Positions 7,134 through 16,257 of a stretch of 64,000 bases of DNA are shown piece by piece. The DNA lies in the NCBI RefSeq assembly GCF_000716785.1, contig NZ_JNYY01000030.1, forward strand, positions 1 through 64,000, given 5' to 3'. The position numbers were made by a program, and so were the translations under genes. The DNA comes from Amycolatopsis vancoresmycina (lineage in GTDB: Bacteria > Actinomycetota > Actinomycetes > Mycobacteriales > Pseudonocardiaceae). How positions within the stretch are numbered: the stretch's first letter is position 1; each line of letters begins with the position of its first letter. The notes below the pieces were generated by a model. It did no database searches. It was not told where the DNA came from and saw only the letters and a program-made list of their open reading frames with translations.

Positions 7134-8459
7134 TCAGCCGCCCGGCGGTGTCACCGTCAGCAGGGCCGCCAGCGCAAGGACCACCGCGCTGAGCAGCACC
7201 TCCACCGTCACCGCCACCCGCAGGCGGTGGAGGCTCGCCGTCTTCGTTGCGCCTGCGCCCCTGGTGCCCGTCAGGCCCTCGTGCACCGCCCGGCGGGAAC
7301 GGCTCGCCACCGCCAGCAGCGCCGCGAACCCGGCGAGCTTCAGCAGGACCAGCAGGCCGAACTCGGTACTCCACAGCGTCGACAGCGACGGCATGATGCG
7401 CACGGCCAGCACCGCGCCGCTCAGCGCGATCGCTCCCACCGAGCCCGCCGCGAGCCGCGAAAACCGAGCCGCGACCGGGACCGGGTCCTCGCCGGGCAGC
7501 GGGCGGTACAGGGTCAGCGCCAGCTGGGTCAGGCCGCCCGCCCACAGGGCGATCGCGCCGAAGTGCACCAGGTCCGCCGTGATCGACACGAACATGATCG
7601 GGTCGGTCACCGGGTGGCCGGTGGCCGAGAACGTCAGCAGCACGACGAAGCCGCTCACGATGGCCAGGTTCTCGTAGCGGGCACGCAGCCGGTCCGGCAG
7701 GCGCGGCCGCAGGAGCCCGGGCAGCAGCACCGCCAGTGCGCCCACCCCCGCCAGCCGCAGGAGCAGCAGCTTGCCGTAGGCGACGCGCCAGGTGTCCGCG
7801 AGCAGCCCCGTGTCGAACACCGCCTCCAGGTTGCGGCCGGCCGCGTACGGGCCCTGCAGCACGAAGGTGGCCACGGTCGTCACCGCGACCAGCCCGGCGC
7901 CCCAGTGCAGGAGCCGCCGGGCGCGGGGGTCCGTGCGGGCCGCCGGGCGGCACAGCAGCACGAACGCCAGGCCGCCGAGCAGCACCACCCCGAGGTAGGC
8001 GAGCCAGCGCACCGCCGTCGACAGGGTGCTGACGGCCGCGTCGGTGCCGGTGGCCGCCGACACCGCGCCCGCCGACGTCACCAGCGGCCCGGTGCCGACC
8101 ACGAACGCGAACGTGCCGCGCACGGGGTGGGAGTCGGCCGAGACGAAGGCGTATTCGACCAGGTAGCTGCCGTCCGGCAGGCCGGGCCGCAGCCGCACCG
8201 CGACCTGCTCGGCGACGTCGCCGGGCTGGAACACCGGCCCGGAGTCCACCTGGCGGCCCCCGAGGTCGACGACCTTGATCGACCCCGGCTGGATCCCGAC
8301 GTTCTCCGACAGGGTGACCGACACGAGGGACGGCGCCGCGCTCAGGCGGGCGCCGTCCCCGGGGGCCGACGAGACGATCTCGACGTGGGCCGAAGCCGGT
8401 GTCGCGCTGACCAGCAGCCAGCCGGCGAGGAGCGCCAGCAGCGCCAGCGCACGCTTCAC
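7134..8459 (-). CDS. CopC-CopD fusion, copper resistance membrane protein
   Basis: A 441-residue protein. The signal peptide (KRALALLALLAGWLLVSATPASA) is followed directly by the mature CopC start HVEIVSSAPGDGA, whose N-terminal His is a Cu ligand in the family. A CopC beta-sandwich covers roughly residues 25-125, then a CopD integral membrane domain of about eight helices. It would bind and import or buffer copper outside the membrane. GTG 8459 overlaps the stop of the upstream membrane gene (GTGA). The larger open frame reaching 8837 is not used. Confidence 0.85.
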   Translation of the reverse strand: MKRALALLALLAGWLLVSATPASAHVEIVSSAPGDGARLSAAPSLVSVTLSENVGIQPGSIKVVDLGGRQVDSGPVFQPGDVAEQVAVRLRPGLPDGSYLVEYAFVSADSHPVRGTFAFVVGTGPLVTSAGAVSAATGTDAAVSTLSTAVRWLAYLGVVLLGGLAFVLLCRPAARTDPRARRLLHWGAGLVAVTTVATFVLQGPYAAGRNLEAVFDTGLLADTWRVAYGKLLLLRLAGVGALAVLLPGLLRPRLPDRLRARYENLAIVSGFVVLLTFSATGHPVTDPIMFVSITADLVHFGAIALWAGGLTQLALTLYRPLPGEDPVPVAARFSRLAAGSVGAIALSGAVLAVRIMPSLSTLWSTEFGLLVLLKLAGFAALLAVASRSRRAVHEGLTGTRGAGATKTASLHRLRVAVTVEVLLSAVVLALAALLTVTPPGG

Positions 8460-9031
8460 GAGGCGGCGAGCACGGGCCGCCTGGGCACGCCGCAGGAGCA
8501 GCCGGTCAGCTTGCGCTCGGCGGCCGACGCCCGCCGGTGCAGGACGACCGCGACGATCATCGGGATGGTGACGATCGTGTTGTAGAACAGGTGCAGCTCC
8601 ACGCGGGGCACGAGCAGCTGGATGATGCTGGTGGGCACCTTCTGCCCGGCCAGCCGCCAGCCGGACTGCGCCTGGATGAACAGCAGCAGGTGCTCGATGT
8701 GGTGCCAGAACTGGATGCCGAGCGCGAGGTTCCACCACTGCCGCGACCGGCCCGCGAAGCCGTGGCGCAGGACCCACAGGAACACCAGCATCACCAGCGC
8801 GTAGCCGTAGTGCAGCCACTCCTGCGAGATCAGCCACGGGAACGGCATGCCGAGCACGCCGCGCGCCTTCGAGGTGGGCCAGCCGAAGCCGTAGATCTGG
8901 ATCGCCTGGACGATGTGCTCGGCCCAGTGCGCGACCACGATGACCATGAACACGGTCAGCGCGCGGTGGTGGTGGCGGCTGTTGAGCTCGCCCAGGAACC
9001 CGCCCGGCCGGGCGATTTCGGACGTCGACAT
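8456..9031 (-). CDS. His-rich multi-spanning membrane protein, coupled to CopC-CopD
   Basis: A 191-residue protein with about five membrane segments and many histidines in or near them (NSRHHHRA, VVAHWAEHIVQ, FWHHIEHLLLF, RVELHLFYN). The tail carries Cys residues (LTGCSCGVP). I do not recognise a named family. The histidine pattern and the 4-nt overlap with the CopC-CopD gene suggest a copper or haem role. ATG 9031 is preferred to the ATG at 9061 because GGGGTG lies just before it. Confidence 0.6.
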   Translation of the reverse strand: MSTSEIARPGGFLGELNSRHHHRALTVFMVIVVAHWAEHIVQAIQIYGFGWPTSKARGVLGMPFPWLISQEWLHYGYALVMLVFLWVLRHGFAGRSRQWWNLALGIQFWHHIEHLLLFIQAQSGWRLAGQKVPTSIIQLLVPRVELHLFYNTIVTIPMIVAVVLHRRASAAERKLTGCSCGVPRRPVLAAS

Positions 9032-9193
9032 GTGCACCCCAGTGTCTCGCGAATCCGGCATTTCGGTGGTGTGTCGACGATATCGGCCCCCGGGCGCCCG
9101 CCGATTACTCCAGAGTGCTGAATCCGGAACGGGGATTGCGGCACCCGGCGGATTGCGCCGGGGCCGCGTCGGCGGAGGCCGGGAACGGAAGCG

Positions 9194-9889
9194 TCAGTGC
9201 AGGGCGAGGCCGGTCGAGCGCTCCGGGGCCGGCGGGATGTGGAACAGCCGGGTGAACACGTCGAGGTGGGCCGGGTCGCCCTCCAGCCGCACCTTGCCGC
9301 CGTCGATGGCGTCCTGCGCCGACAGGCTGCCGGTGAGCAGGTCGAACAGCGCCGGTCCCTGCGGTTCGATCACCAGGTCGGCGTCGGGCAGCGCGCCGGC
9401 GGACGCCTTGAGCGCGCCGTCGTCGACCATCGCGTGCACGATCATCTCGCCGCCGAGGTGGTGCAGCTCGTAGTTGAGCCGGACGCCCGCGGCGGCCTCC
9501 TCCTGGAAGGTCGCGTACAGCGAGATGATCGCCGTGTCCAGCGTGAACGCGTCGTCCGGCTTCGGGTAGCTCAGCGAGCGCGCGCCCCACAGGCCGAGGT
9601 CGAGCACGATCTGGTCCAGCTCGGCGCCGTACTCGGTGAGTTCGTAGACGACGCCGGCGTCCAGCTGCGACAGGACGCGGCGGCGGAGGACGCCCGCCTC
9701 CTCGAGCTCGTTGAGGCGCGAGGTCAGGATGCTCACCGGGATCCGCGGCAGCGTGCGCTGCAGGTCGTTGAACCGCTTCGGGCCGAGCATGAGGTCACGC
9801 ACGACGAGCAGCGACCACCGTTCGCCGACGATCTCGAGCGCCCGGGCGAGGCCGCAGAACTGTCCGTAGGTGCGAGCAGAGGTAGGCAT
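9194..9889 (-). CDS. HxlR-family regulator with C-terminal SCP2-like domain (copy 1)
   Basis: A 231-residue protein. Residues 1-110 are a winged-helix HxlR domain (YGQFCGLARALEIVGERWS, RFNDLQRTLPRIPVSILTSR). Residues about 125-225 look like an SCP2/sterol-carrier-type small-ligand domain. It is a close paralogue of the protein at 24934-25632, which shares VARALE.(I/L).GERWSLL and LDLGLWGARSL. It diverges from the YcaO gene across a 288-nt gap and is a candidate regulator of the TOMM locus, possibly responding to a hydrophobic ligand (inference). Confidence 0.8.
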   Translation of the reverse strand: MPTSARTYGQFCGLARALEIVGERWSLLVVRDLMLGPKRFNDLQRTLPRIPVSILTSRLNELEEAGVLRRRVLSQLDAGVVYELTEYGAELDQIVLDLGLWGARSLSYPKPDDAFTLDTAIISLYATFQEEAAAGVRLNYELHHLGGEMIVHAMVDDGALKASAGALPDADLVIEPQGPALFDLLTGSLSAQDAIDGGKVRLEGDPAHLDVFTRLFHIPPAPERSTGLALH

Positions 9890-10177
9890 ACTCGGGTCCT
9901 CACTTGTCTCGGAGTGCCGGCCCGGGAGCGGTCCGATTCGCGCGGGGCCGCGACTTCGGTTACGGTGCGCCGTGCCGCCATGGGCGTCGCTGTCTACGGT
10001 GACGGGTCCCCGCTGCGCGCGGCCAGTGAGCCGTGCACTCCCACCCCGTGCGTTTTTCATGCCCAAACGTGGAAAACGCACGTCTTCGTCCGTGCTCGCG
10101 GCACTGGCCCGCAGGTCACCAGGTGGAGCAGGATTCTGATTCCTCGTCTCGCCACCCGACGACCGGCAGGAGTGCGC
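9890..10177. promoter_or_regulatory. Divergent intergenic region with a 9-bp inverted repeat
   Basis: This 288-nt gap separates the HxlR-SCP2 gene (minus) from the YcaO gene (plus), so it should hold both promoters. GTGCGTTTT (10048-10056) is repeated inverted as AAAACGCAC (10073-10081) with 16 nt between. This could be a dimeric regulator operator or a small hairpin. I cannot name a -35/-10 pair with confidence. Confidence 0.4.
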
Positions 10178-12496
10178 ATGCGCAACGCAGCGGTGGACGC
10201 CCGGGTCCCGGCAGGCGACGGCGAGCCCGCGCCCGCACCGGCCGCCACCCCGGCACCGGCGTTCCGGCGGCACCTGCGGGCCGAAGTGCGGGCGGGCAAA
10301 GGGGCCTACCTGTTCTCCGAGCAGGGCGTCATCGCGATGCGCGGCGCCAAGATCGAGTCGCTGGCCGCGCTGCTGGACGGCACGCACGACCTCGAACGGC
10401 TGCTGCGCGGCCGTCCGGGCGGGATGGCGCCGGAGGAGGTCGCCGCGCTGCTCACGCAGCTGGTCGACGCCGGGCTGGTGACGTTGCGCAGCACGCCGGC
10501 CGAACCCCGGCCGGGCGACGAGGGCGTGCTGGCCTACTGGGACGCCTGCGGCGTCGACGCCGACCTCGCAGCCGCGCGGCAGGGCACCGTGCGGCTGACC
10601 GCGGTGGGCGACGACGCCGACGGCGTGGACCCGGGCGCGGTCGAGCGCGCGCTGGCCGGCGCCGGGCTCGGCGTGCGCACCGACAGCGGACCCGCCGACC
10701 TGTCGGTCGTGCTGTGCGCCGACTACCTCGACCCGCGGCTGGCCCGGATCGACGCCGAGCACCGGCAGGCCGGGCGGCCGTGGCTGCTGGCGCGGCCGTG
10801 GGGTGCCCACGTGTGGATCGGCCCGGTGCTGCAGCCGGGCGGCGCGTGCTGGCACTGCCTGACCCACCGGCTGTGGGGGCACCGGCACGCCGAGGCGTGC
10901 GTGCAGGAGGAACTCGGCCACGACGGCCCGGCGCGCCGCCCGATGGCGGCCCTGCCGCCGCTGACCGCGGCCGCCGCGCACCTCGTCGCGCTGGAGGCGG
11001 CCAAGTGGGTGGCCGGCTACCGGTACCAGGGCCAGCAGTGCGTGTGGACGCTCGACACGCTCGACCTGCAGGGCCGGTTGCACGAGCTGCGCCGCCGCCC
11101 GCAGTGCCCGCGCTGCGGCGACCCGTGGCAGGTGGCGTGGCGCTCGACGCGCCCGGTCGTGCTGCAGCCGGCGAAGAAGGCGACCACCGGGGGCGGCGGG
11201 CACCGCACGGCGACGCCGGCGCAGATGCTCGACCGGCACCGGCACCTGGTCAGCCCGATCACCGGGATCGTCAAGGAGATCCAGCGCGACCCGGCCGCGC
11301 CGTGGTTCGCCAACGCCTACCGGTCGGGGCCCAACATCGCCCGCGGCGTCACCGGCATGGCGGCCCTGCGCGCCGGCCTGCGGTGCGAGAACGGCGGCAA
11401 GGGCGTCAGCCCGCTCGACGCCGAGGTCAGCGCGCTCTGCGAGGCCGCGGAACGGTTTTCCGGCAACTTCCAGGGTGACGAGCTGCGGATCCACGGGGCC
11501 TACGACGAGCTGGGTGAGCAGGCCGTCCACCCCAACGAGTGCATGCTCTTCGCCGACCGGCAGTACACCGAGCGCGCGACCTGGAACGCCGAGCACGCGG
11601 ACTTCCAGCGCGTCGGCGAGCGGTTCGACCCCGCCGCCCGGATCGACTGGACGCCGGTGTGGTCGACGGGCGGGCGCCGCCGCCTGCTGCCGACGGCCTA
11701 CCTGTACTACGGCACCCCGCGGGAGAGCGCGGCCCGCGGCGTGCGCGCCGACTCGAACGGCGCCGCGGCGGGCAGCAGCCTCGAAGACGCGATCCTGCAG
11801 GGCGCGCTGGAACTCGTCGAGCGCGACGCCGTCGCGCTGTGGTGGTACAACCGCACGCCGGTGCCGGGCGTCGACCTCGCGTCCTTCGCCGACCCGTGGC
11901 TGGCGGAGATGTCCGCGAACTACGCGGCGATCGGCCGCGAGCTGTGGGTCCTCGACGTGACGTCGGACCTGGGGGTCCCGGTGACCGTCGCGCTGTCCCG
12001 GCGGACCGACAGCCCGCACGAGGACATCATGCTCGGCTTCGGCGCCCACCTCGACCCGCGGATCGCGGTGCGCCGCGCGGTGACCGAGCTCAACCAGATG
12101 CTGCCGATCGTGCAGGCGGCCGGCGCGGGCCTCGACGACCCGGACGCGCGTCGCTGGCTCGCCCACGCCACCGTCGCGAACCAGCCGTACCTGCGGCCCG
12201 CGGCGGGGCAGCGGATGCGGACCGCCGCGGACTTCCCGTTCGTCAACCGCACCGACGTCCGCGACGACGTCGAGGCGCTGGGCCGGGTGTTCGGCCGCGC
12301 CGGGCTGGAACTGCTGGTGCTCGACCAGACCCGGCCCGACGTCGGGATCCCGGTGGTCAAGGTGATCGTCCCCGGCCTGCGCCCGTTCTGGGCCCGCTTC
12401 GCGCCCGGCCGGCTCTTCGACGTCCCGGTCCGGCTCGGCCGGCTCGACGCGCCCACCCCGTACGAGCGGCTCAACCCGTTCCCGATGTTCCTGTGA
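10178..12496 (+). CDS. TOMM cyclodehydratase: leader-binding E1-like domain fused to YcaO
   Basis: A 772-residue fusion. The N-terminal half is the ocin-ThiF/SagC-like partner: a peptide-clamp-like start (LRAEVRAGKGAYLFSEQGVIAMRG), then a Zn site with CxxC pairs at Cys224/227 (GGACWHCL) and Cys310/313 (PQCPRCG). The C-terminal 400 residues are a YcaO domain with ATP-binding Glu-rich motifs (LDAEVSALCEAAERFSG, LEDAILQGALELVERDAVALWWYNR) and a Pro-rich end, LNPFPMFL. YcaO enzymes use ATP to cyclise Cys/Ser/Thr of a precursor peptide to azolines. ATG 10178 follows AGGAG with good spacing. A SagB-type dehydrogenase is next. No precursor lies immediately beside it. Confidence 0.88.
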   Translation: MRNAAVDARVPAGDGEPAPAPAATPAPAFRRHLRAEVRAGKGAYLFSEQGVIAMRGAKIESLAALLDGTHDLERLLRGRPGGMAPEEVAALLTQLVDAGLVTLRSTPAEPRPGDEGVLAYWDACGVDADLAAARQGTVRLTAVGDDADGVDPGAVERALAGAGLGVRTDSGPADLSVVLCADYLDPRLARIDAEHRQAGRPWLLARPWGAHVWIGPVLQPGGACWHCLTHRLWGHRHAEACVQEELGHDGPARRPMAALPPLTAAAAHLVALEAAKWVAGYRYQGQQCVWTLDTLDLQGRLHELRRRPQCPRCGDPWQVAWRSTRPVVLQPAKKATTGGGGHRTATPAQMLDRHRHLVSPITGIVKEIQRDPAAPWFANAYRSGPNIARGVTGMAALRAGLRCENGGKGVSPLDAEVSALCEAAERFSGNFQGDELRIHGAYDELGEQAVHPNECMLFADRQYTERATWNAEHADFQRVGERFDPAARIDWTPVWSTGGRRRLLPTAYLYYGTPRESAARGVRADSNGAAAGSSLEDAILQGALELVERDAVALWWYNRTPVPGVDLASFADPWLAEMSANYAAIGRELWVLDVTSDLGVPVTVALSRRTDSPHEDIMLGFGAHLDPRIAVRRAVTELNQMLPIVQAAGAGLDDPDARRWLAHATVANQPYLRPAAGQRMRTAADFPFVNRTDVRDDVEALGRVFGRAGLELLVLDQTRPDVGIPVVKVIVPGLRPFWARFAPGRLFDVPVRLGRLDAPTPYERLNPFPMFL

Positions 12497-12544
12497 GGGC
12501 GCCGCACGGCGCCCGTGTTCGTTGGTTCGCTTGAGGAGTTGGCC

Positions 12545-13990
12545 GTGCCTGCTGACCGCCCGGAAGGGATCCCGGAGACCGTCCGGCTCTGGTCCCTCAC
12601 CGAAGACACCTTGCTGGAGGCGGGGGACGACGACACGGTCGTCGCGATCACCTGGTGGGGCGAGTACGAACTGGCGGGCATACCCGGTCCGGTCCGCGAG
12701 TCGCTGAGCCGGATGGTGCTCGGGCCGGTGTCGATGGGCAACCTCACGTCCTCCGCCGGCGGCGGCGCGGACGCCTGGGCGGGTGCGCTGCGGAAGGTCC
12801 TCAACCGGCTGTCCGGCTCGGTCGTGCACTCGCTGGCGCTCAACGACGGCCGCGGGCCGGTCCTCTCGGCGATCCCGGTGACGCCGTCCCCGGTCTTCCC
12901 GACCGATCCGGTGCCACCCGGCAGGCTGATCAAGCTGTCGCGGTTCTCGGCGATGCGCCCGGACGACGGCGGCCTGCTGCTCGAATCACCCCGCGCCCGG
13001 TACCGGGTCGCGCTGCTGCGGCCGCTCGCGGTGACCGTGGCGTCGTCGCTGGCCGGCCCGGTCACGGTCGCGCAGGTCGCCGAGGCCACCGGGCTGGCCG
13101 CGCCGCTGGTGGCGGACGTGGTGGCGTTCCTGGTGGCCGCGGGCGTGGTGCTGGTGGCCGACGACTGGGCGGCCTTCGCCGAGGACGACGACGCCGACCT
13201 GGCCGTCTGGTCGCCCGACGACCTGATGTTCCACGCCCGCAGCCGGACCTGGCAGAAGGGCGGCCCGCCGGACCGGGAGGCGCACCGGGCGGGCGAGGAA
13301 CCGCCGGTGGTCAAGCAGATCACCGCCGGCCCGACCTTCCCGCTGCACCGGCCCGACCCGGCGGTGATCGAGGCGACCGACCCGACACTGACCACGCTGC
13401 TGGAGCACGACCACACGTGCCCCGAGGTCACCGAGCGCGCGCTGACCGCCGAGCAGGTCGGCGAGCTGCTCTACCGCGCGGCGCGGGTGCGGTCGATCGG
13501 GCCCGCCCACCTGCCCAGCGGGCCCGGGCACGAGGCGTCGCAGCGGCCGTACTTCAGCGTCGCCTGCCTGTACGAGCTCGAGATCTACGTCGGCATCAAC
13601 CGCTGTGCCGGCCTGGCGCGGGGGATCTACCACTACGACCCGCTGTGGCACACGCTGACGCTGATCAACGACGACATGGGCGTCCTGGACGGCATGCTCG
13701 ACGTGGCGATGATCGGCGCCGGCAGCCGCCGCCGTCCCTCGGTGCTGCTGACGATGACCGCGCGGATGTCGCGGATCGCCTGGGTGCTCGGCAGCGCCGC
13801 GTACGCGACGACGCTGGTGCACGTGGGCGCCCTGCAGCAGGTGCTCTACCTCGCGGCGAAGGCGATGGGGCTGACCGCGCACGCGGTCCCGGTCGACGCC
13901 GGCGACCGCGTCGACCGGTCGCTGAAACTGGAGTGGCCGACGGAGGTGAGCGTCGGCGAGTGCGTCCTGGACTACCCGTACTCGCGGTAG
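12545..13990 (+). CDS. SagB/ThcOx-type FMN-dependent azoline dehydrogenase
   Basis: A 481-residue protein. The N-terminal half is poorly conserved, while the C-terminal roughly 200 residues are nitroreductase-like (YRAARVRSIG, RPYFSVACLYELEIYVGINRC, GIYHYDPLWHTL, MTARMSRIAWVLGSAAYATTLVHVGALQQVLYLAA). In TOMM pathways this enzyme oxidises azolines to azoles with FMN. GTG 12545 follows GAGGAG with 7-nt spacing, which I prefer over GTG 12515. The gene lies 48 nt after the YcaO gene and is probably in the same operon. Confidence 0.82.
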   Translation: MPADRPEGIPETVRLWSLTEDTLLEAGDDDTVVAITWWGEYELAGIPGPVRESLSRMVLGPVSMGNLTSSAGGGADAWAGALRKVLNRLSGSVVHSLALNDGRGPVLSAIPVTPSPVFPTDPVPPGRLIKLSRFSAMRPDDGGLLLESPRARYRVALLRPLAVTVASSLAGPVTVAQVAEATGLAAPLVADVVAFLVAAGVVLVADDWAAFAEDDDADLAVWSPDDLMFHARSRTWQKGGPPDREAHRAGEEPPVVKQITAGPTFPLHRPDPAVIEATDPTLTTLLEHDHTCPEVTERALTAEQVGELLYRAARVRSIGPAHLPSGPGHEASQRPYFSVACLYELEIYVGINRCAGLARGIYHYDPLWHTLTLINDDMGVLDGMLDVAMIGAGSRRRPSVLLTMTARMSRIAWVLGSAAYATTLVHVGALQQVLYLAAKAMGLTAHAVPVDAGDRVDRSLKLEWPTEVSVGECVLDYPYSR

Positions 13991-14065
13991 CCGATGATCG
14001 ATCCGCACCGTCCGGCCCTGTTACCTTGTTAGCACTGGGGCGCGGGGGGTAAGCGGGAGGGGGCC

Positions 14066-15247
14066 GTGGTTCGGCCGGTGCGCATGCGCGGTACGGGAGT
14101 CCGGCGACGGGCCGGCGGGCGGTCTTCTCCTCCGGGGCAGGAGGAACGGCCCGGGGTCCGGGCGCTCGTGTTCGGCGCGCAGCCGGCCGCCGTCGCCGCG
14201 ATCGCCCTGCTCGCGTTCCTGCCCGTGCTGACCGGCCGCACATCCTGGCCGGACCGGCTGGCCGCGCTGGCCTGCGTGGCGGCCCTCGCCGCCGGGCACC
14301 TGATCTGGTTCGGGCCCGGCCGGGCCGGCCGCCGGATCGGGGTCCTGCTCGTGCAGGCCGGGCTGGGTTTCGTGCCGTTGCTGCAGTTCGGTGCCCAGTG
14401 GAGCCCGGCGAGCGGGTTCTTCGCCGGCGGGCTGCTGCTGGCGTTCCCGCCGGCCAAGGCGGTGCCCGGCGCGCTGCTGGCCTGCGTCGTGGCCGGGCTC
14501 GGCTCGGCGTGGCCCGGCCCCTCGGTGCACGCGGGCGTGACCGCGGCGGCGGTCGCCGGCGTCGCCGCCCTCACGCTGTTCGGGCTCGGCACGTCCGCGC
14601 GGCTGGTGGCCGAGCGGGAGGTCGAGCGGCGCGAGCTGAAGCGCGGGGCCATCGCCGAAGAGCGCAAGCGGTTCTCCCGCGACCTCCACGACCTGCTGGG
14701 ACTCAGCCTGTCGGCGATCACCCTCAAGGGTGAACTTGTCGATCGCCTGGTGGCGACCCGGCCCGCCCAGGCGAAGGAGGAACTGGCCGATCTGCTCGTG
14801 ATGTCGCGGCGCGCGCTGGCCGACGTCCGCACGATCGCCGCGGGCTACCGCGAGCTGTCGCTCGACGAGGAGTGCCGGGCCGCGGCCGACGTGCTGAGCG
14901 CGGCCGGGACCCGGGTGACGATGGCCCGGTCCGGCCTCGACGACCTGCCCCTGCGGGTGGCCACCGCGCTCGGGACGGTGCTGCGCGAAGGCGTCACGAA
15001 CGTGGTGCGCCACAGCACGGCCAGCTGGTGCGCGTTTTCGGTGAGCACCGCGGACGGGACGGCCTGGCTGGAGATCGTCAACGACGGCGCGGCCGGCGCG
15101 GCCGACGGCGGCGCCGACGCCGGGGCGGGGCTGCGCAACCTCCGCGACCGCATCGGCGTCCTGAACGGCACGCTGACCGCCGAAGCGGGGCCGGACGGCA
15201 CCCACCGGCTGCTGGTGGCGATCCCGCTGCGCCGCGCCGCACCCTAG
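14066..15247 (+). CDS. NarL/DesK-type sensor histidine kinase
   Basis: A 393-residue protein. Several N-terminal membrane helices (about residues 35-180) precede a HisKA_3 dimerisation domain with phospho-acceptor His in FSRDLHDLLGLSLSAI, and an HATPase_c domain with LREGVTNVVRHS (N box) and GAGLRNLRDRIG (G box). Both halves of the double kinase at 18599-20971 resemble it closely, including the GYRELSL linker. The GTG start at 14066 follows GGGAGGGGG. Either response regulator (15398-16003, 17967-18572) could be its partner. Confidence 0.88.
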   Translation: MVRPVRMRGTGVRRRAGGRSSPPGQEERPGVRALVFGAQPAAVAAIALLAFLPVLTGRTSWPDRLAALACVAALAAGHLIWFGPGRAGRRIGVLLVQAGLGFVPLLQFGAQWSPASGFFAGGLLLAFPPAKAVPGALLACVVAGLGSAWPGPSVHAGVTAAAVAGVAALTLFGLGTSARLVAEREVERRELKRGAIAEERKRFSRDLHDLLGLSLSAITLKGELVDRLVATRPAQAKEELADLLVMSRRALADVRTIAAGYRELSLDEECRAAADVLSAAGTRVTMARSGLDDLPLRVATALGTVLREGVTNVVRHSTASWCAFSVSTADGTAWLEIVNDGAAGAADGGADAGAGLRNLRDRIGVLNGTLTAEAGPDGTHRLLVAIPLRRAAP

Positions 15248-15291
15248 GACTCCAGGTCAGCACAATCCCGGAAGCCGGTCTGCCGCGGCTT

Positions 15292-15337
15292 GTCGTGAGT
15301 GGTAAGGCGGGTTCTAACCCGCCTTACCACTCACGAC
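15292..15337. terminator. Bidirectional terminator, 22-bp perfect stem
   Basis: Bases 15292-15313 are perfectly complementary to 15316-15337 around a 2-nt loop (CT). It lies between the convergent histidine kinase (plus) and response regulator (minus) genes, so it can serve both strands. It has no clear U-tract on either side. Confidence 0.8.
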
Positions 15338-15397
15338 CCCGGTAAGCGTTTTCCGGCGGGTTTTCCCCGGTGGAGCGGGAGGTTTGCGGCCTCGGGG

Positions 15398-16003
15398 TCA
15401 GAGCCACTCGGCTTCGGTGGCGATGCGGATGGCGTGGACCCGGTTGCGGGCGTTCAGCTTCGTCACCACGGACGCCAGGTAGTTGCGGACGGTGCCGGCC
15501 GAGAGGAACAGCTCGGACGCGATGTCGGAGACCGTGCGCCCCTTGGCGGCCAGGCCGAGGATCTCGACCTCGCGCGGGGTCAGCGGGCAGTCGTCGGTCT
15601 CCCAGGCGGCCAGGGCCAGCTCGCTGTCGATGACCCGGCGGCCGATGGCGACCGAGCGCACGGCGTTCGCCAGCTTGTCCGACGGCGCGTCCTTCAGCAG
15701 GAAGCCGTTCACCTTCGCGTCCAGCGCGCGGCGCACCGTGCCCGGGCGGCCCAGGCTGGTCAGGATGAGCGTGTGGCAGTCCGGCAGGCTTTCGTGGATC
15801 TCGATCGCCGCCGACAGCCCGTCCTTGCCCGGCAGGTCGATGTCGATGACCGCGACGTCCGGTTGGGAGGCCTTGGCGGCGGGCAGGATCTGGTCGCCCG
15901 AGGACACCTCGGCCACGACTTCGATGTCGGATTCGAGGTTCAGCAGGGCGACCAGGGCGCCGCGGACCATGTGCATGTCCTCGGCCAGCAACACCTTGAT
16001 CAC
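15398..16003 (-). CDS. NarL/LuxR-type response regulator (copy 1)
   Basis: A 201-residue protein. The receiver domain opens IKVLLAEDMHMVRGALVALL, with the phospho-acceptor Asp in AVIDIDLPGKDG and Lys in GFLLKDAP. A C-terminal LuxR helix-turn-helix carries LTPREVEILGLAAKGRTVSDIASELFLSAG-like sequence (motif around residues 135-165). It has the same length as the regulator at 17967-18572 and about two thirds of the same residues by eye. GTG 16003 is chosen because it gives the same N-terminus as the paralogue. Confidence 0.9.
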   Translation of the reverse strand: MIKVLLAEDMHMVRGALVALLNLESDIEVVAEVSSGDQILPAAKASQPDVAVIDIDLPGKDGLSAAIEIHESLPDCHTLILTSLGRPGTVRRALDAKVNGFLLKDAPSDKLANAVRSVAIGRRVIDSELALAAWETDDCPLTPREVEILGLAAKGRTVSDIASELFLSAGTVRNYLASVVTKLNARNRVHAIRIATEAEWL

Positions 16004-16257
16004 GTCGGTACCTCGCACCCCAGTCCGGCGACTCCGAACAGCAATTGTACGCCATTGCCCGGCTCGGCCGGTGTTTCTCGCGATCGGCACCCCCGCAATA
16101 CCGAATTCTTCGCCCCGCCTACCCGATCCGGGCCGGTAAGGGCAATCCCGCCGCCGATGCGCGCTGCTGGGCCGAATGGCCGGGCCTCACCCCGAACAGG
16201 TGAGTCCGCCGCCCGCGGATTAACGGACGGCGGATTCGGTGTGCCGCAATTGCACGC

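Noticed and set aside
8460..8837. Long N-terminal part of the CopC-CopD frame.
   Set aside because: It overlaps the His-rich membrane gene in another frame. The signal peptide starts exactly at GTG 8459, which overlaps that gene's stop.
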